From contig RHPI01003533.1 of the NCBI GenBank assembly GCA_009103225.1, forward strand, positions 98,229 to 162,228: a DNA stretch of 64,000 bases, written 5' to 3'. Shown piece after piece: positions 44,409 to 56,249 of this stretch. The translations under genes and the position numbers were made by a program. Under the pieces are notes generated by a model. It had not been told where the DNA came from, made no database searches, and saw nothing but the letters and a program-made list of their open reading frames with translations. This stretch comes from Chlorokybus atmophyticus. Lineage: Eukaryota > Streptophyta > Chlorokybophyceae > Chlorokybales > Chlorokybaceae. Every line of letters begins with the position of its first letter. Positions within the stretch are counted from its first letter, which is position 1.

Positions 44409-45085
44409 ATGATGAGGCTCCACTACGTAATAGCGGCCGCCGTCGTGGCGGCGATCACCGTGACTTACGCGCTGGTTGGCTGGTTCGGCATCGCCAGGCC
44501 CCTGATCGATAAGCAGCTCGCGCTTAATACCGACCTTCAAACCTCCCTCGTGGAGGGCACCGCCGCCGCGCTGGACGCCTTCGCCAGCGCGGCCGTCATC
44601 TTCACCGAAACGACCCGCGACGAGGTGGATGGCGCGATCGCCTCCATCGCCGCGGCGCGGTCGGCCATCTGGAGCGCCTTCTTGAATTCCCCCGACACCC
44701 TGTCGACCGCCTTCCAGGCGGCGTCCAATATTTCCGTCGCGTACATGCGCGACTCTGGTGATGTCGGGATATACCGCGTAAGGCCCGAGTCCGACGACCC
44801 GTACGTGCACGCGTTCGAATGCCGCGACAAACTCGTCGACCCCGAATTATGCAGCGTGGGAGAACGACGTCCCCGTGCAGGTGTTGATGGTCCCAGCCGC
44901 GTTCTTCAAGTCGATGGCTTGGTTCGTGCGCGCGCTGGCGCAGCCCGGAGGGCCGGCCGTGTCGCACACTGGAGCCACGAAGCTAGGCATCCCCGCCATG
45001 TTCGTCGCCACGGGCACCGCCTCGGTCCCCGAAGCGCTGCAGTTTTCCTGGCCGCTGTCGGTCATCCCAAGCTCCCCCCCCCCCC
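44409..45085 (+). CDS. Membrane-anchored protein with extracellular sensor-like region, truncated
   Basis: The frame starts MMRLHYVIAAAVVAAITVTYALVGWF, a transmembrane anchor, followed by an alanine-rich helical stretch (TSLVEGTAAALDAFASAAVIF) and YMRDSGDVGIYRVRP, reminiscent in layout of extracellular sensor domains of receptor cyclases and kinases (inference only). Near 44835 the coding character moves to another frame (NDVPVQVLMVPAAFFKSMAWF, TGATKLGIPAMFVATG), so there is a frameshift or error. The sequence stops at the poly-C/N join, so any catalytic domain is missing. Codon use is GC-rich like the two ORFs upstream. Confidence 0.5.
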
Positions 45086-45092
45086 CCCCCCN
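45074..45092. other. Poly-C run and single N at a scaffold join
   Basis: Eighteen C bases and one N separate a GC-rich block on the left from A/T-rich DNA on the right. This is likely a gap of unknown size; the two sides may not be adjacent in the genome. Confidence 0.85.
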
Positions 45093-47496
45093 CGTTATGC
45101 CCTCTGCACCCGACTGTGCTACCGGTTGTTATGCCCTTACTGGCTGTATACGGATTGTTGACGCAATGTTGTTCAATCCTTGCAGTGTATCAACTTGATA
45201 CACAATGTGTATTATAAAATACTTGTATAGGCTGACCAAGTGTTGCTGTTGCAATGTCACGCACAAGCACACACAAGTTGCTGCACAACATAGCAGGAGG
45301 AGGAGTGAGCCGCTAGCTATAGGGTGTACCTATGGACCAGTATGGATGCAAGAGCATGTCATACACTGTCATATATAAGATGTATATAAATGTATATAAA
45401 AACACGATGGATCTCGTATATTCATTTCGTATAGATTGATTGGAGAGATAAACTACTACCGCTTAATGTTCCATTTTTGAAGGATGTTGTAATCTTCACA
45501 ATGAATACAGTATTTGCAAGTATTGTATTTATATGCAATGACTCATTGCATATAAATTGATTGGAGACAGAAATACTACCGCTCAATGTTCTACTAATGG
45601 AGATTGTCATAAGCTTCACAAGTTGTAAATCACAACGTACGTGAAAAGGGGTATGTAAAGGGGCGTAGAGGGATGAATTTCAAAGCAACCACCTTGGGCA
45701 ACAATTTCGCAAGGACAAAATGGATTCAAGCCTTACGATAATTGCTCAATGGTGTTAGTGCGGAGAGATACACTGTGATGATGCAATTGAAGTCACTGAC
45801 TTTGAGAGTTACGCAAAACCCTTGTGTTAAATATATTGCAAAAAATCGTATCAGTTCAGTTGCACTTATGTGAAAACACATACATTATTCAACATGATCA
45901 ACATGTTATAGGTCTATGTTTTCACCCCGTCTATACAAACCCAATCATGATGTCAAATGGTGGCTAGCTCTTCATGCGTAATTAACACATTTTAAAGTAT
46001 ATTATATTGAGTAAAGAAAACCATGATCAGATGTTGAGTCGGGGCGTTACCATACAAACGCAATGGCCCTTGTCTCTTGAAGAGGGGAGCCTTCGGGGGT
46101 GGGGGGTGGGGGGGTGGTCTATTGGGGTGAATGCCGTAGCCTTGAATCTCGTGTGTGTGTGTGCTTACGGCTCGCTCGTAGTGTATACACCATCACTGTA
46201 TCGACCACAATGAATTTGCCACGTGTAAGATAAAGCTCATTTTTATGATTAGGGGTGGGGCCTAACCAAGGTTTGACGCATCCAAACAAAGAACAGTAAT
46301 GGTAACGAGCTTGTTAATTGTTTGTTAAAATAACAGTATATTGTTATCGCGAGCGAATAAGGGCATGGTTTGCATTATATATGCAGTAATAAACACATAA
46401 TGAACAACGTTGTCAATTAAGATATGTATTTCAAATTGCGCCTATGTTTAACGTTTACAGTTGAAGCGTTTAATCTCAACTTTAACTTTGATCTTAACAC
46501 CGATTGCATACCACGATCACCGCCATTTGTTGTAAAAACAATGCGAATTTGTGCTCTTATCCTCATAAAGAGATTGCTTAAATAAATGTGCGCGTCATTG
46601 TCATAACGCGCACAACGGCCCATTAGCGCACGGCATACTGACCACGTTTTGTTACCTATCATCCTAATAACTTAACAATAATTCTTTAATATTCATGATG
46701 TTTCACTCACGAATAATTTTGCGACCTTACCAACAAAGAACGTTCTTACATAACATCGCGAACATAACTGTCGGCCCCAGCCCTACTCATGATGGCAATT
46801 TCCAGCAATCGAGAATGATGGTATCAATACAGCCTTGCACTCTTCTTTCATGCAATAATACGTTGTTCATTGGAAAGCTTTCAACATCATTCAAGGGCAC
46901 TGTCCTACTGTGCTTGCATCAGAGTCCACGTCACGCCCCTGAATCCGGTCTCCGATAAAGAGCGTTGAGCGCACCGAACAGAAGCAGATGCATCGCAACG
47001 ACTCAACCCAATGGACTGATGTGTTCATGCCTCCGCCCCACGCAATGGATTGCACACTGCCACCGTCAGCAGCCACGGCTACACCCTATAGCCTACACGT
47101 CACGTGTAGCATTTCTGCTAGCGCAATATAGCAGTGCAGGCCCTCTAACTTGCGTGTTGAACTTAGCCACTGACTCTTGAAGAAGTTGCGCGACTGTGCC
47201 ATCTTCCTCGCATCTCGTTTCCTGCGGAGCTGATGTAAGTCTTGTGCACTGCTGGCTTGCTGCTGGCCCTCTTGTTTGCTGGTTGTTTTGCCCTGGCTGC
47301 AGGTGCATGCCAGCGTGGGTGCATGGTGCTGTTTGAAGCAGGCGTGCTGTGTGTCCTGACATGTTTTCGTTACCGACTGTCACAGCATGCTAGCTATGGT
47401 CGCTTGAGCACACATGCATGTCACTCAAGCAAACTACCTAATCTATCTGACTATGTGTGCGTGTGTGTGCAGATTTCTGTGTAAGGCAACTTCAAC
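45093..47496. other. A/T-rich intergenic region
   Basis: No gene supported. Two imperfect copies of a segment (ATTGATTGGAGA...ACTACCGCT.AATGTTC...CTTCACA) lie at 45434-45500 and 45555-45620, a spacing of about 122 bp. Near the right end a 5' UTR intron of the next gene is plausible, with a GTGTGTGTGCAG acceptor ending at 47472. Confidence 0.45.
45434..45620. repeat. Imperfect tandem duplication, about 122-bp period
   Basis: Both copies start ATTGATTGGAGA and share ACTACCGCT and AATGTTC, with scattered changes and small indels. Confidence 0.6.
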
Positions 47497-47972
47497 ATGG
47501 CGGAGATGACGGACCCAGACCGCGCGTACGACGAGCAGGGCCGCCCCGCCGCTGAGGACCCTATGGAGCGCATCCGTGCTGGCGGCCACAAGGGCGGCCT
47601 CACTGGAGGAGTCCGCGGTGGACAGCGCATCCATGAGATGGCTGCCATGGTAACAAGCTAGAAAGATGCAAGCGGAGTGTGGAGTGTGAACCACCGTTGA
47701 GCCTTGAGGCAGCATGCACACATGCGCATACAATTTGTGCTTGCCTGCCTGCATGTGTGTCCATGCGTGAGACAACGCTTATATAGCCCTTGGACGTATT
47801 AATCAAGCAAGTTGTGTCCACGCAGGCACGTGGGGAGGATCCCAGCAAGGTGGGCAAGTACTCCGATGGTGGCAAGCCCACCAAGTTCCAGGAGCAGCAG
47901 GCGGCTGGCATCGAGCCAGGCACTCGCACAGAGGACGAGGAGGGCCAGAAGTATGACAAGGACGAAGAATAA
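47497..47972 (+). CDS. Small KGG-motif hydrophilic protein (LEA group 1/Em-like)
   Basis: Two exons (47497-47649 and 47826-47972) encode 99 residues with no hydrophobic segment. The key motif is GGHKGGLTGGVRGGQRIHEM, similar to the GXKGG blocks of Em/group-1 LEA proteins and of bacterial general-stress KGG proteins. The C-terminus is acidic and lysine-rich (YSDGGKPTKFQEQQAAG, DEEGQKYDKDEE). Such proteins are thought to protect cells during drying or osmotic stress; only the motif supports that here. Stop TAA. It is convergent with the next gene on the minus strand. Confidence 0.7.
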
Positions 47973-48908
47973 GTTGCGTGCAAGAAGCGCGCAGCTGTAG
48001 TCAAGGTTTGTCATCGTAGCTGTACATACGACTAGAGGCAGCAGACCAGTACAGAGGGGCTTCGTACTTTTACTGGAATTGAGGAAATCTTTCATGTATG
48101 ATACAACACACAACCTCTGTGCATTGCATACCATTGTCTGCGTCTGTCTGTCAGCGTGCTCCTCGTGGAATATCCGCAATTGACAGCAAGTTATGCAGTA
48201 CTCCTTGTGGTACGTGTTGAACATGTGCCCTAGCTTCGGTGCCATTGTTCCACCTTGTAAGACCAACAGATTCTGTGCTGCATGTATTTATTAGTATGCT
48301 GCGTCACACAAGCGCCATTATGTACATGTAGTTGCATATTCCAACCAAGCCAGCCAGCAAGCAATACAGTACAACTATATACACTACACGAATGTAGTTG
48401 TGATATTGAATGTTCTAGCTGTCACCTTTGTTTTACCGTGCAAGACAACTTACTTCACGCTGCATGCATGTTGCGGTATGCTTGCACGCGCTCCAATCTT
48501 GTCCATATGCGGCATTCAAATCAGCTCATACAGTCCTTCTTAACAGGCCTTGAGTAGGCACCAAGAGTGTAGCGACAATATCAACACCTCCGCATATCGA
48601 CACGCCCGCATCATCTCCACAAATCTGTGGCATATTCCCATGAGCCAAACCAAGCAAGAAGGCAGAACGCATTTCACAAACTACTAGTTAAATACAGACA
48701 GGTAATATTTATGCCAAGACAATGCCGGAGGCGACCAACATGATAACACCACAATACCTGATGTCAATGCACATGGTATATTGTTGACACATTGCGCTTA
48801 AACATTACACTTACACACTACTGTACACGTAGACATTTACAAACGCAGCTCTTGTGTCTAAAGAGTTTTGGAAACCGCTTCAGATGAAGCGGTTGGTCCT
48901 GGGTTATT
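47973..48908. other. Convergent intergenic spacer
   Basis: 3' UTR-like sequence between two convergent genes; no further feature recognised. Confidence 0.45.
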
Positions 48909-49978
48909 CTATGACTTAGCGCTTGCAGCTGGTTGCCAGCCCGGCACAAGCTTCCATTTATATGCGAGCTCCGCTAGCAAACCTGCAATGTATAACAGTA
49001 ACTTGCAGCTGTTGAAAGGCTACTGTGCAAGCCAAGATAAAGCACAATGTATGCTTTGCATTTGCAATTGTCCGATAATGATGACAGCACAAGTGCATTG
49101 ATGACTGCTGCACTGACGATGCTACTACTCACCAGCGGCGCATCCCGCGTATATGATGTTGCCCCAAAAGTCCAACCGTTTGCGCAAGTCTTGCTTCTCC
49201 TTGAACTTGTTGAGAGGGCCAGAGTCAGCCAACAACTGCGGCCCAAGGACACTGGTCAGCACTGCGTGTTGTAGACTTTCAACGCCATAACACTATGTCA
49301 TGAGCAACAGCATATTTGCGTAACAGCTTACACGGCATGCAACAGCCAAGATGACCAAGTGGCTTAATGTGGCTAGTGCAGATATTAACAAACGAGTAGT
49401 TCAAAATAGTGTTTCACCAGCACGTGCTAGAGCTTCCAGGCTATTTGGTACTAGAACTTTGTTCAGAAGACCTGAAATGATTGGTAGAACCTGGTGACCT
49501 ACTGCTACCTTGATGTGTGCAATTCACTTTACCAGGCTTGCAAACTTGTATGTGCAAAGGGCGACACCACGCACACTACATAGCTCAAAGAGTGCCATGC
49601 ACTCCAATTCACCCCTGATGTGGTTGCCAATCATGTGGCGTACATGCACAAACAAGGTGTGCTTGCAAGTACACCTTTTGTGCATATACGACACATAAAC
49701 TTTTAGAAACTTCTTAAGAGCAATTGCAGCATCTAGCCAAGTATGTATGCGTGTTTATGCAAGCACACTTGCATGCTGGAGACCAGTAAGCAAATGCAAA
49801 CAAACCCTAAACAAGGCCAAATAACACAAAAACAAACCTCTCGCTCCCTGGCTCCGGGCCCCGACGCCAACCCTCTACGCCCGGAGGCGGTGGCAGAGGA
49901 AGCCGTTCCATAAACTCCCCTGGCAGCCACGGCGGCCCTCCTGGTCGCCGCCCCTACCGCCTGCGACGCCGCCGCCAT
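48909..49978 (-). CDS. Small mitochondrial membrane protein, 105 aa, family unknown
   Basis: Three exons, 49978-49838, 49235-49133 and 48982-48909, all in phase. Exon 1 is an alanine/arginine/serine-rich presequence without acidic residues until its end (MAAASQAVGAATRRAAVAAR, SGRRGLASGPGAR), typical of mitochondrial import. Exons 2 and 3 encode LNKFKEKQDLRKRLDFWGNI, then a hydrophobic span IIYAGCAAGLLAELAYKW and a short tail LVPGWQPAASAKS. One transmembrane segment and a charged matrix-side helix suit a supernumerary subunit of a respiratory complex or a small inner-membrane factor, but I cannot name it. It is divergent from the RCC1-BTB gene. Confidence 0.65.
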
Positions 49979-50609
49979 CGCAGTACACGACGAACACAGT
50001 GGATCATTGGACCAGCCTCTTGAAGTGGTTCAGGAATCTGCTAGCATTAGGTTTGTGAACACATCGGCTCACTCGCAAGTTCTTAACACATTTGGCTTAC
50101 TCCATGCCTTAACGGACCAACGTGCAGTGGCGCTTCGATGCTTAACGCTCAACCTGCATTGTCTTAACGGCGGCTGAAAGCTGCATCAATGCACTGCCCG
50201 CGCTGACATGGCGGCGTGGCACTCCGGTTAAGGTACTGACTGACGCCCGTTAGGACACTGAATGCACAAGCACGCAGCTGCCAAATTGTCTGCCTTGCAT
50301 GGCAGCTGCCGGTGTGGTTGCTTTAGGGGCGGAGGCGGCGACGTGGTGCAGAGGGAGGAGGAGCATGGCTGTAACGACCACAGCTGGATGAACTTGGTGT
50401 GAAATAATAACAATAGAGAACTGGTTGAATCCAGGTTGTCACAGCTGCAGCGGAGCAGCAAAGTGATCAGGTATTAACCGCTGAGGTGACGACGACGTGT
50501 TTGTTTGTTTGGGATGATTGAGAGTGGTTTGAAGTGTGACGCAGCTGAAAACCTTGCAGCAAATATGCTCGTTTAAGAAGTAACCCTCAGTGCCTTGCAA
50601 GCAGCAAGC
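49979..50609. promoter_or_regulatory. Divergent promoter region
   Basis: Separates the minus-strand mitochondrial gene from the plus-strand RCC1-BTB gene. No specific motif supported. Confidence 0.4.
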
Positions 50610-53600
50610 ATGCTGTATGCATGGGGAGACAACAAGGGAGGCCAGCTGGGCATCCCCCCCAAGCCACCATCTTGCCCAGCTGTAGAGCTGAGCGCCGCTG
50701 GTGTGGCCAATCACTGGCAAGCAGACGGCAGCCGCTATCAGAAGCGGGAGGACGAGCAGAGGCTGCCCGTGCCTGTGCCAGCACTCTCAGCAGGTGCAGT
50801 CCTATGCTCTAATTAGGCAATGCCTGCCAAGTCTGCTTATTATTAAGAGCCGGATAACTCCCAAGATTTGAAATCAGATGCATGGCGCCTCCCCGTCACC
50901 ACTTTCAACTCGTGAGCATGGTTTGAGTTGCGGACATGTCAGCAAACCAACATGCTTGATATGCAAGGCGACGTACTTTTGTCTACAAGCACAAATGTCA
51001 ACATGCAATGGTCGTTCACTACCCCGCAGGTGTAAGGGTGGTGGCCGTCAGCACATCGGAGTTTCACACGCTGTTCCTGGATGCACTCGGTCTGGTCTAT
51101 GCGTGCGGAAGGTACGCAGTCTGTACAACTGTTGCTCGCAACTGAGCGAGTCCAAGTCAACGCTGGTGATATGTACTCAGGAATCGGGAGGGTCAACTAG
51201 GGCTTGGCATGCGCAGCAATGGCGTGAACACTCCAACACGCATCGGTGGGCACTTTGCTGTCGACCGCATCACCAAGGCAATCAAGTCCTGCCTCAAGGC
51301 TGCTGTTGTAGTGCCCACCTGTTACGAGTCATGTTGCTTCACACTCATGCACACTTGCATTTGCAGGTTGCCGCAGGAGCACTGCACAGTCTGGCACTAA
51401 GCAGTACGGGCGAGTTGTACGCGTGGGGTATGGTGTTAGCTACGCCGCTGCAGCAACAACAACAACCTGAGACAGAAAACACGATATCGCGAGGGCGGCT
51501 CCCGGGCCTTGCCGATATTGTTGAGCGCTGGAATCTCCAGTACCACAGAGGGGGCGAGGACATTGATATTCTTGACATCAACAACCTCACCCTGCCTGCT
51601 GTGGAGAAACGCCTGCAGGCTACGCCTGCCATGGTTGCAGGCTTACCCGGCAAGAATGCAGGTGAGTATTATGGGCTTCATGCGCGCAGTTTTGAGTTAC
51701 ACAACAAAAGTTAAGACGTCTGCAGTTAACATCGCCGCCGGCTTTTCCTTTTCGCTCGTGGCGCTGAGTGACGGGACCGCATATGCATTTGGCTACTCTG
51801 ACAAGGGGCAACTCGGGTGCGGTGATCGCATAGCAAGAGCTGAGGTGCTGGCTTGCACATGCATTCCATGGTTCTGCTTTTTAGCCCTTAAAGAGATGAC
51901 AGTAACGCCTGTTGGATGCACTGTCATTGTCGGATGCCTTTGATTGTGTTGTTGCAGTTAAGAGGACTTGACTTGCGGTTCAATACAGCCGGTCAAGGTT
52001 TGCGTGCCCGCAGACGAGTTCATCACACACATAGCGTGCGGGCGTGATCACGCAGTTGCCGTCACAGAAGCTGGAAACATGTACTCCTGGGGTAAGCGCA
52101 CAGCATTGTTATTGCAATCGTCAACTGCAAACATTGTGTTGGTCGCACACTCGTGAGTGTGCGACCAATGGCACTGTTTTTCTGTCAGGTTTTAATGCCT
52201 TTGGGCAACTTGGCTGCAAGTCTTCTTCTGTTCTAATACCGCAACGCGTGATGGTGGACACCTACCCGATGCAACAGCAACGCAAAGTTACGCACGCAGC
52301 GTGCGGCACATTCTTTACATGTGCTGTGCTAGATGATGGGTCCGCTCTTTCATGGGTGAGTTGGCAATGCATACGTGTCATCTTACTCCCTTGACAATAA
52401 TGCCACTTGGTCGCTGTTTCAACTGTGCACTCACAAAAGTTATCGCTCCACCCCCCCCTCAACCTTGATCATGGTTTGGCAATCTTCAATAACTCATGGG
52501 TGCCTGATGTAGACTTATTGCGTGCAGCATGCAGCATGCATGTCGTGTTACGACCAAAGTTTAATGAGGGTGCATGGCATTGATACTGCTTTGTTCTCTC
52601 CTGGCACCACAGGGGCACAACGAGTATGGGCAGCTGGGTGAGTGCGCTCCACCGGAGTCAGATCGCCAGGGGCGTGCTCGTTGCGCTGATGCCGGCGCTT
52701 ATACAGCAAACAATGTGCGTCTTCAGTCGAATGAGCGCACAGCCACAGTTGCTTGCGGTGAGTGCTTCATACATACATGCCCCACTGCATGTGTGGGTGT
52801 GCGCATGCGCGCGCACGTACACCAGCTTGCAGGTGCCCCTGTTTGGAACTTCCGGGGCTTATACACCTTGCCATGGCAGGCAACTTGCACACAATTGCCA
52901 TGACTCAGACTGGCCGAATATACGCGTGGGGTTGGAACGAAGCTGGATGCTTAGGCATCGACTCAAGAACGCTCCATTCTCCACCGCAAGAGATACCTGG
53001 TTTTGACGATGATGACAATACAGCTGTTCACATCGCCGCAGGTGGCAAGCGCTCCTTTGCCATCGCTGCTGGGGAGATTGGGACCTCAAACTTGCTGCCT
53101 CTGTACTTGGCAACACTAGATGCTACCAATACCGATTCAACAGCAGCAGATGTCTGCTTTGCTGTCGGGCGCGCTGGCACACGCGTATTTGCCCATTGTG
53201 TCATTATACACGCTAGGTGCCCTCGCCTTGCGGCCATAATAGCGTTTTCAACACGCTTCATTTATTTACCTGTCGTCGGGCCGCCAAACAGTGACATCAT
53301 CCTGCCTGAATACGAGCTAGAGGTGTGCAGATTTGGAGGACATGAGAGTGATGGGTTCTTTGCATAATGACCTGACTTCTGCTTGTGTACAGGCGTTCAG
53401 AGCAGTGATGGAGTACATATACACAGATTCAGTATCGCTGAAGGGTTACAGGCTTGCCCACAAAGTAGCAGAGGCAGCAAAACGACTTCAGCTGCCTCGG
53501 CTATCTGCCTTGTGCAGACGCGTGATGACACGCCGCGACGCCACCCGGAAGTAGGCATGCATTTTGCGCACATATGTGCTGTGCTGGCAAATGCCAGTAT

Positions 53601-54553
53601 GCACCAAACCACATGCAGAGTGCAAACTTTAGTGGGTTGCGTACACGGCGCCTCGTGAAGGGTCCCATGTCTTGAGACTATTGTAAGTGTATTCTGTGCG
53701 CAGGGTTTCACGAGTTCCCAAGTCCACATTTGTGCAAGACATGCGAGAGCGCGGGTTACAAGGTTGGGATCAGGTACCGAATGTGTGTCATTGCAACAGT
53801 TGTGTCAAACTTTTGCATGCCAATTAACGTGTATCAATCGCAGGATGTGCGCTTTATCTCGCGTCAACATCCTGAATGGTCTCTTGACTGCCACCGTTTG
53901 CTGCTGCGCCATGTGGGGGATTACTTCCACGGCTTGTTCCGAGAGGGAACCTTTCAAGAAGGAAGCGCCGCTAGTGGCACGCAGACACAGCTTCGTTCTG
54001 CAGAAGTCGATACAGAAACAATGTCGCTGGAAGCCTTTGAAACCATAGTGGACTTTGCATATACCGGTAAGCCATTGAAATGTCCCCACAACGCCCTTGT
54101 GACATGCACTTGCAGGACTCAACGCACAATTGACACATGCGCGCTCACGCACATGCCCATGCTCACGCCCACAGACACACTTATACATACACTGTGCAGC
54201 GGACACAGGCTTGGAGCAAGCAGATGTTCAGACGGCCCTTCAGATCTTCATTGCGGCTGACAGGTTTGTGGAAGACATTACCTACAGAATAGTAGCTGTT
54301 TCTCCGCATTGTTGGCTGTGTGGTACATATGGTCGCATGAGCGCTGGGTGAGTCAACTCCACAATATGTGTGGTCACTCTGTTTGCGTGTGTTTTGCAGG
54401 TACGGTGTAAAGCCGCTGCGAGAACAGGCAGAGCTGCACGTAGTGGACTTGGTAGACGATGACAACGTGCATCACTTGTTGGAAGCGGCGCAGCGGTATG
54501 GGGCTTTGCGGTTAGAGTTTGCTTGTAGCCAGCGTAACAAAGCACGCATCTAG
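50610..54553 (+). CDS. IBtk-like protein: RCC1 repeats plus two BTB domains
   Basis: Fourteen phase-consistent exons: 50610-50793, 51030-51111, 51181-51277, 51367-51661, 51726-51844, 51989-52091, 52189-52355, 52613-52757, 52880-53322, 53393-53550, 53704-53773, 53844-54066, 54209-54263 and 54400-54553, total 764 residues. RCC1 repeats: LYAWGDNKGGQLGI, NREGQLGLGMRSNG, VAAGALHSLALSSTGELYAWG, YAFGYSDKGQLGCGD, FNAFGQLGCKS, GHNEYGQLGE and GRIYAWGWNEAGCLGI. BTB1: DVCFAVGRAGTRVFAHCVII and AFRAVMEYIYTD. BTB2: DVRFISRQHPEWSLDCHRLL and FETIVDFAYTG with a BACK-like helical end. RCC1-BTB-BTB order is that of IBtk, a cullin-3 adaptor, without its ankyrin repeats. The intron after 51277 starts GC, not GT. 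An extra exon at 55249-55328 is possible but unsupported. Confidence 0.87.
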
Positions 54554-56249
54554 TCCATAGTAGTGCCCCTTGTTTAGGTGTAAACCACAATTGGATGCAT
54601 CGGTGTTTCCCAGTCAGAAAGCAAGCCTTTCCAGAAATGATTACACGCTTGGTTGTTGCCAGCCAATGACATAATGATGGTACAAAAGATGCGAGAGGCA
54701 ATTAGCACATGCAATGTTACATCACCACCACTCACCAACTTGACCACCGGGCTGAGGCATGCGCCTGCTATCTATCAACTACTACTAGACCCCTACTGCC
54801 CCCCTGTTAAGGAGACATGCATGCACAGCAATGGCAGTCACCTGCGCATGCGCCTTGGTTAGCGATCTTGTGCAGCAGCGACCACAACAGCAGCAGCAGG
54901 AGCGGGCAGACGTGGACTGTACAGAACATGCGCAACATGTATGCACATGCACGACACATGCAAGCGTCATGTCCATATGTAGTCAAACACCGTTCATGTA
55001 GACCACCGGGCTATTGTGAGGCAGCCAAGACAGTCAGCCAGATAAGTCGACCTCTCCCCTACACAAAAGCAAAAACCCGGGGGAGGGGGGTGGCATGAAC
55101 AGACATTAAGCACATGCAGTGCAGCCAAGTAGACGAAGCTTCCTGACCAACAAAGATTGAGTGGGTGAGCGGTCAGCTTTGCCAAAAGAGAGATGCTGCT
55201 CATGCAATGATGTTGATCTCATGCTCGTAAACATCTTTGCAGGTATGCGCCTGTTTACAAGTCCATGCTGGCACAATATGGGGATAAAACCTTGAGGCGA
55301 CCATGCAACTCCCAGTGGCAAACATAACAGATGATACATTGGAGCCGCCTTATTCATTGCCCCGGCAGCAGTGTGCAACACTCAAAGTAATACAATCTGG
55401 ATTTCAGTACAATTCCCAACAGCAACGTGTGACCATGTGGTACACTGAACACATTATCCATCGCATTGTTGTACACTACCCAGCCGCACGGTGCATTCAA
55501 TGGAGTCAACAAACAATGACTGATCACTTGCTACTGCTGTTATTGGCAGTGTTGCCGCCATTACTACTCATAAACCTCGCTCGAGCAGCCGCCATACTCT
55601 GCTGAAAATCTCCCACTGTTGCCTGCGTGAGCAATGACCATGTAAGCCATACATATAAACGCATTGCAAACATGCACATGAATGTGCTTGCTGTAAGTAT
55701 GCTTGAATCGCAATCCGCTGTGACTGTGCATGCCTCATCCTCCGGTGCATGCCTGTGAGTGCGTGCGTTTGCGTGCATGCTTGCGCGCATGTGTGCATGG
55801 GTGTGGGCGTGCTTGCCAGCATGCATGTGTGTGCTTGCAAGTGTATGCGTGCATGCTTATGCATTGAGTCCATGCTCTATGGGCTATACATATGCACATA
55901 AAGGCTTGTGCCACCCTCACAAACTGAAGTTTGTAACAACAGTAGTTCAAACACTTACCTGGAGTGGAAGTTTGGAGTTGCCTCCCCACACCGACCCGCC
56001 GTCAGCCGTGCTGTAACTTACCGTGCGCTCTGCATCATGCATGTGCAACCATTGTACATCTTACATAAGGCCGTGCTGTGAGAGATTGCTAATTAACAAC
56101 CGCTTGAGTAATAGGAGCAAATGTGGCTCACCTGACTCAGGTATTGAAGAGTCATTGCACGCATTGGTAGCAGCATTCCAACCTGCAAGCCCCAGTGTTG
56201 TTATTTCGAACAATTAGCACCGTCAGCAATAATAAGTGCTCAACATGTA
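54554..56249. other. Intergenic region with alternating TG/CA tract
   Basis: No gene supported. At about 55740-55870 the DNA is a long run of TGCATGC, GTGTG and TGCG units, mostly alternating purine and pyrimidine. Confidence 0.4.

Noticed and set aside
55240-55328. A last exon (YAPVYKSMLAQYGDKTLRRP...) of the RCC1-BTB gene
   Set aside because: It follows an AG, but joining it from the preceding exon breaks the frame, and the gene already ends at a good stop at 54553.
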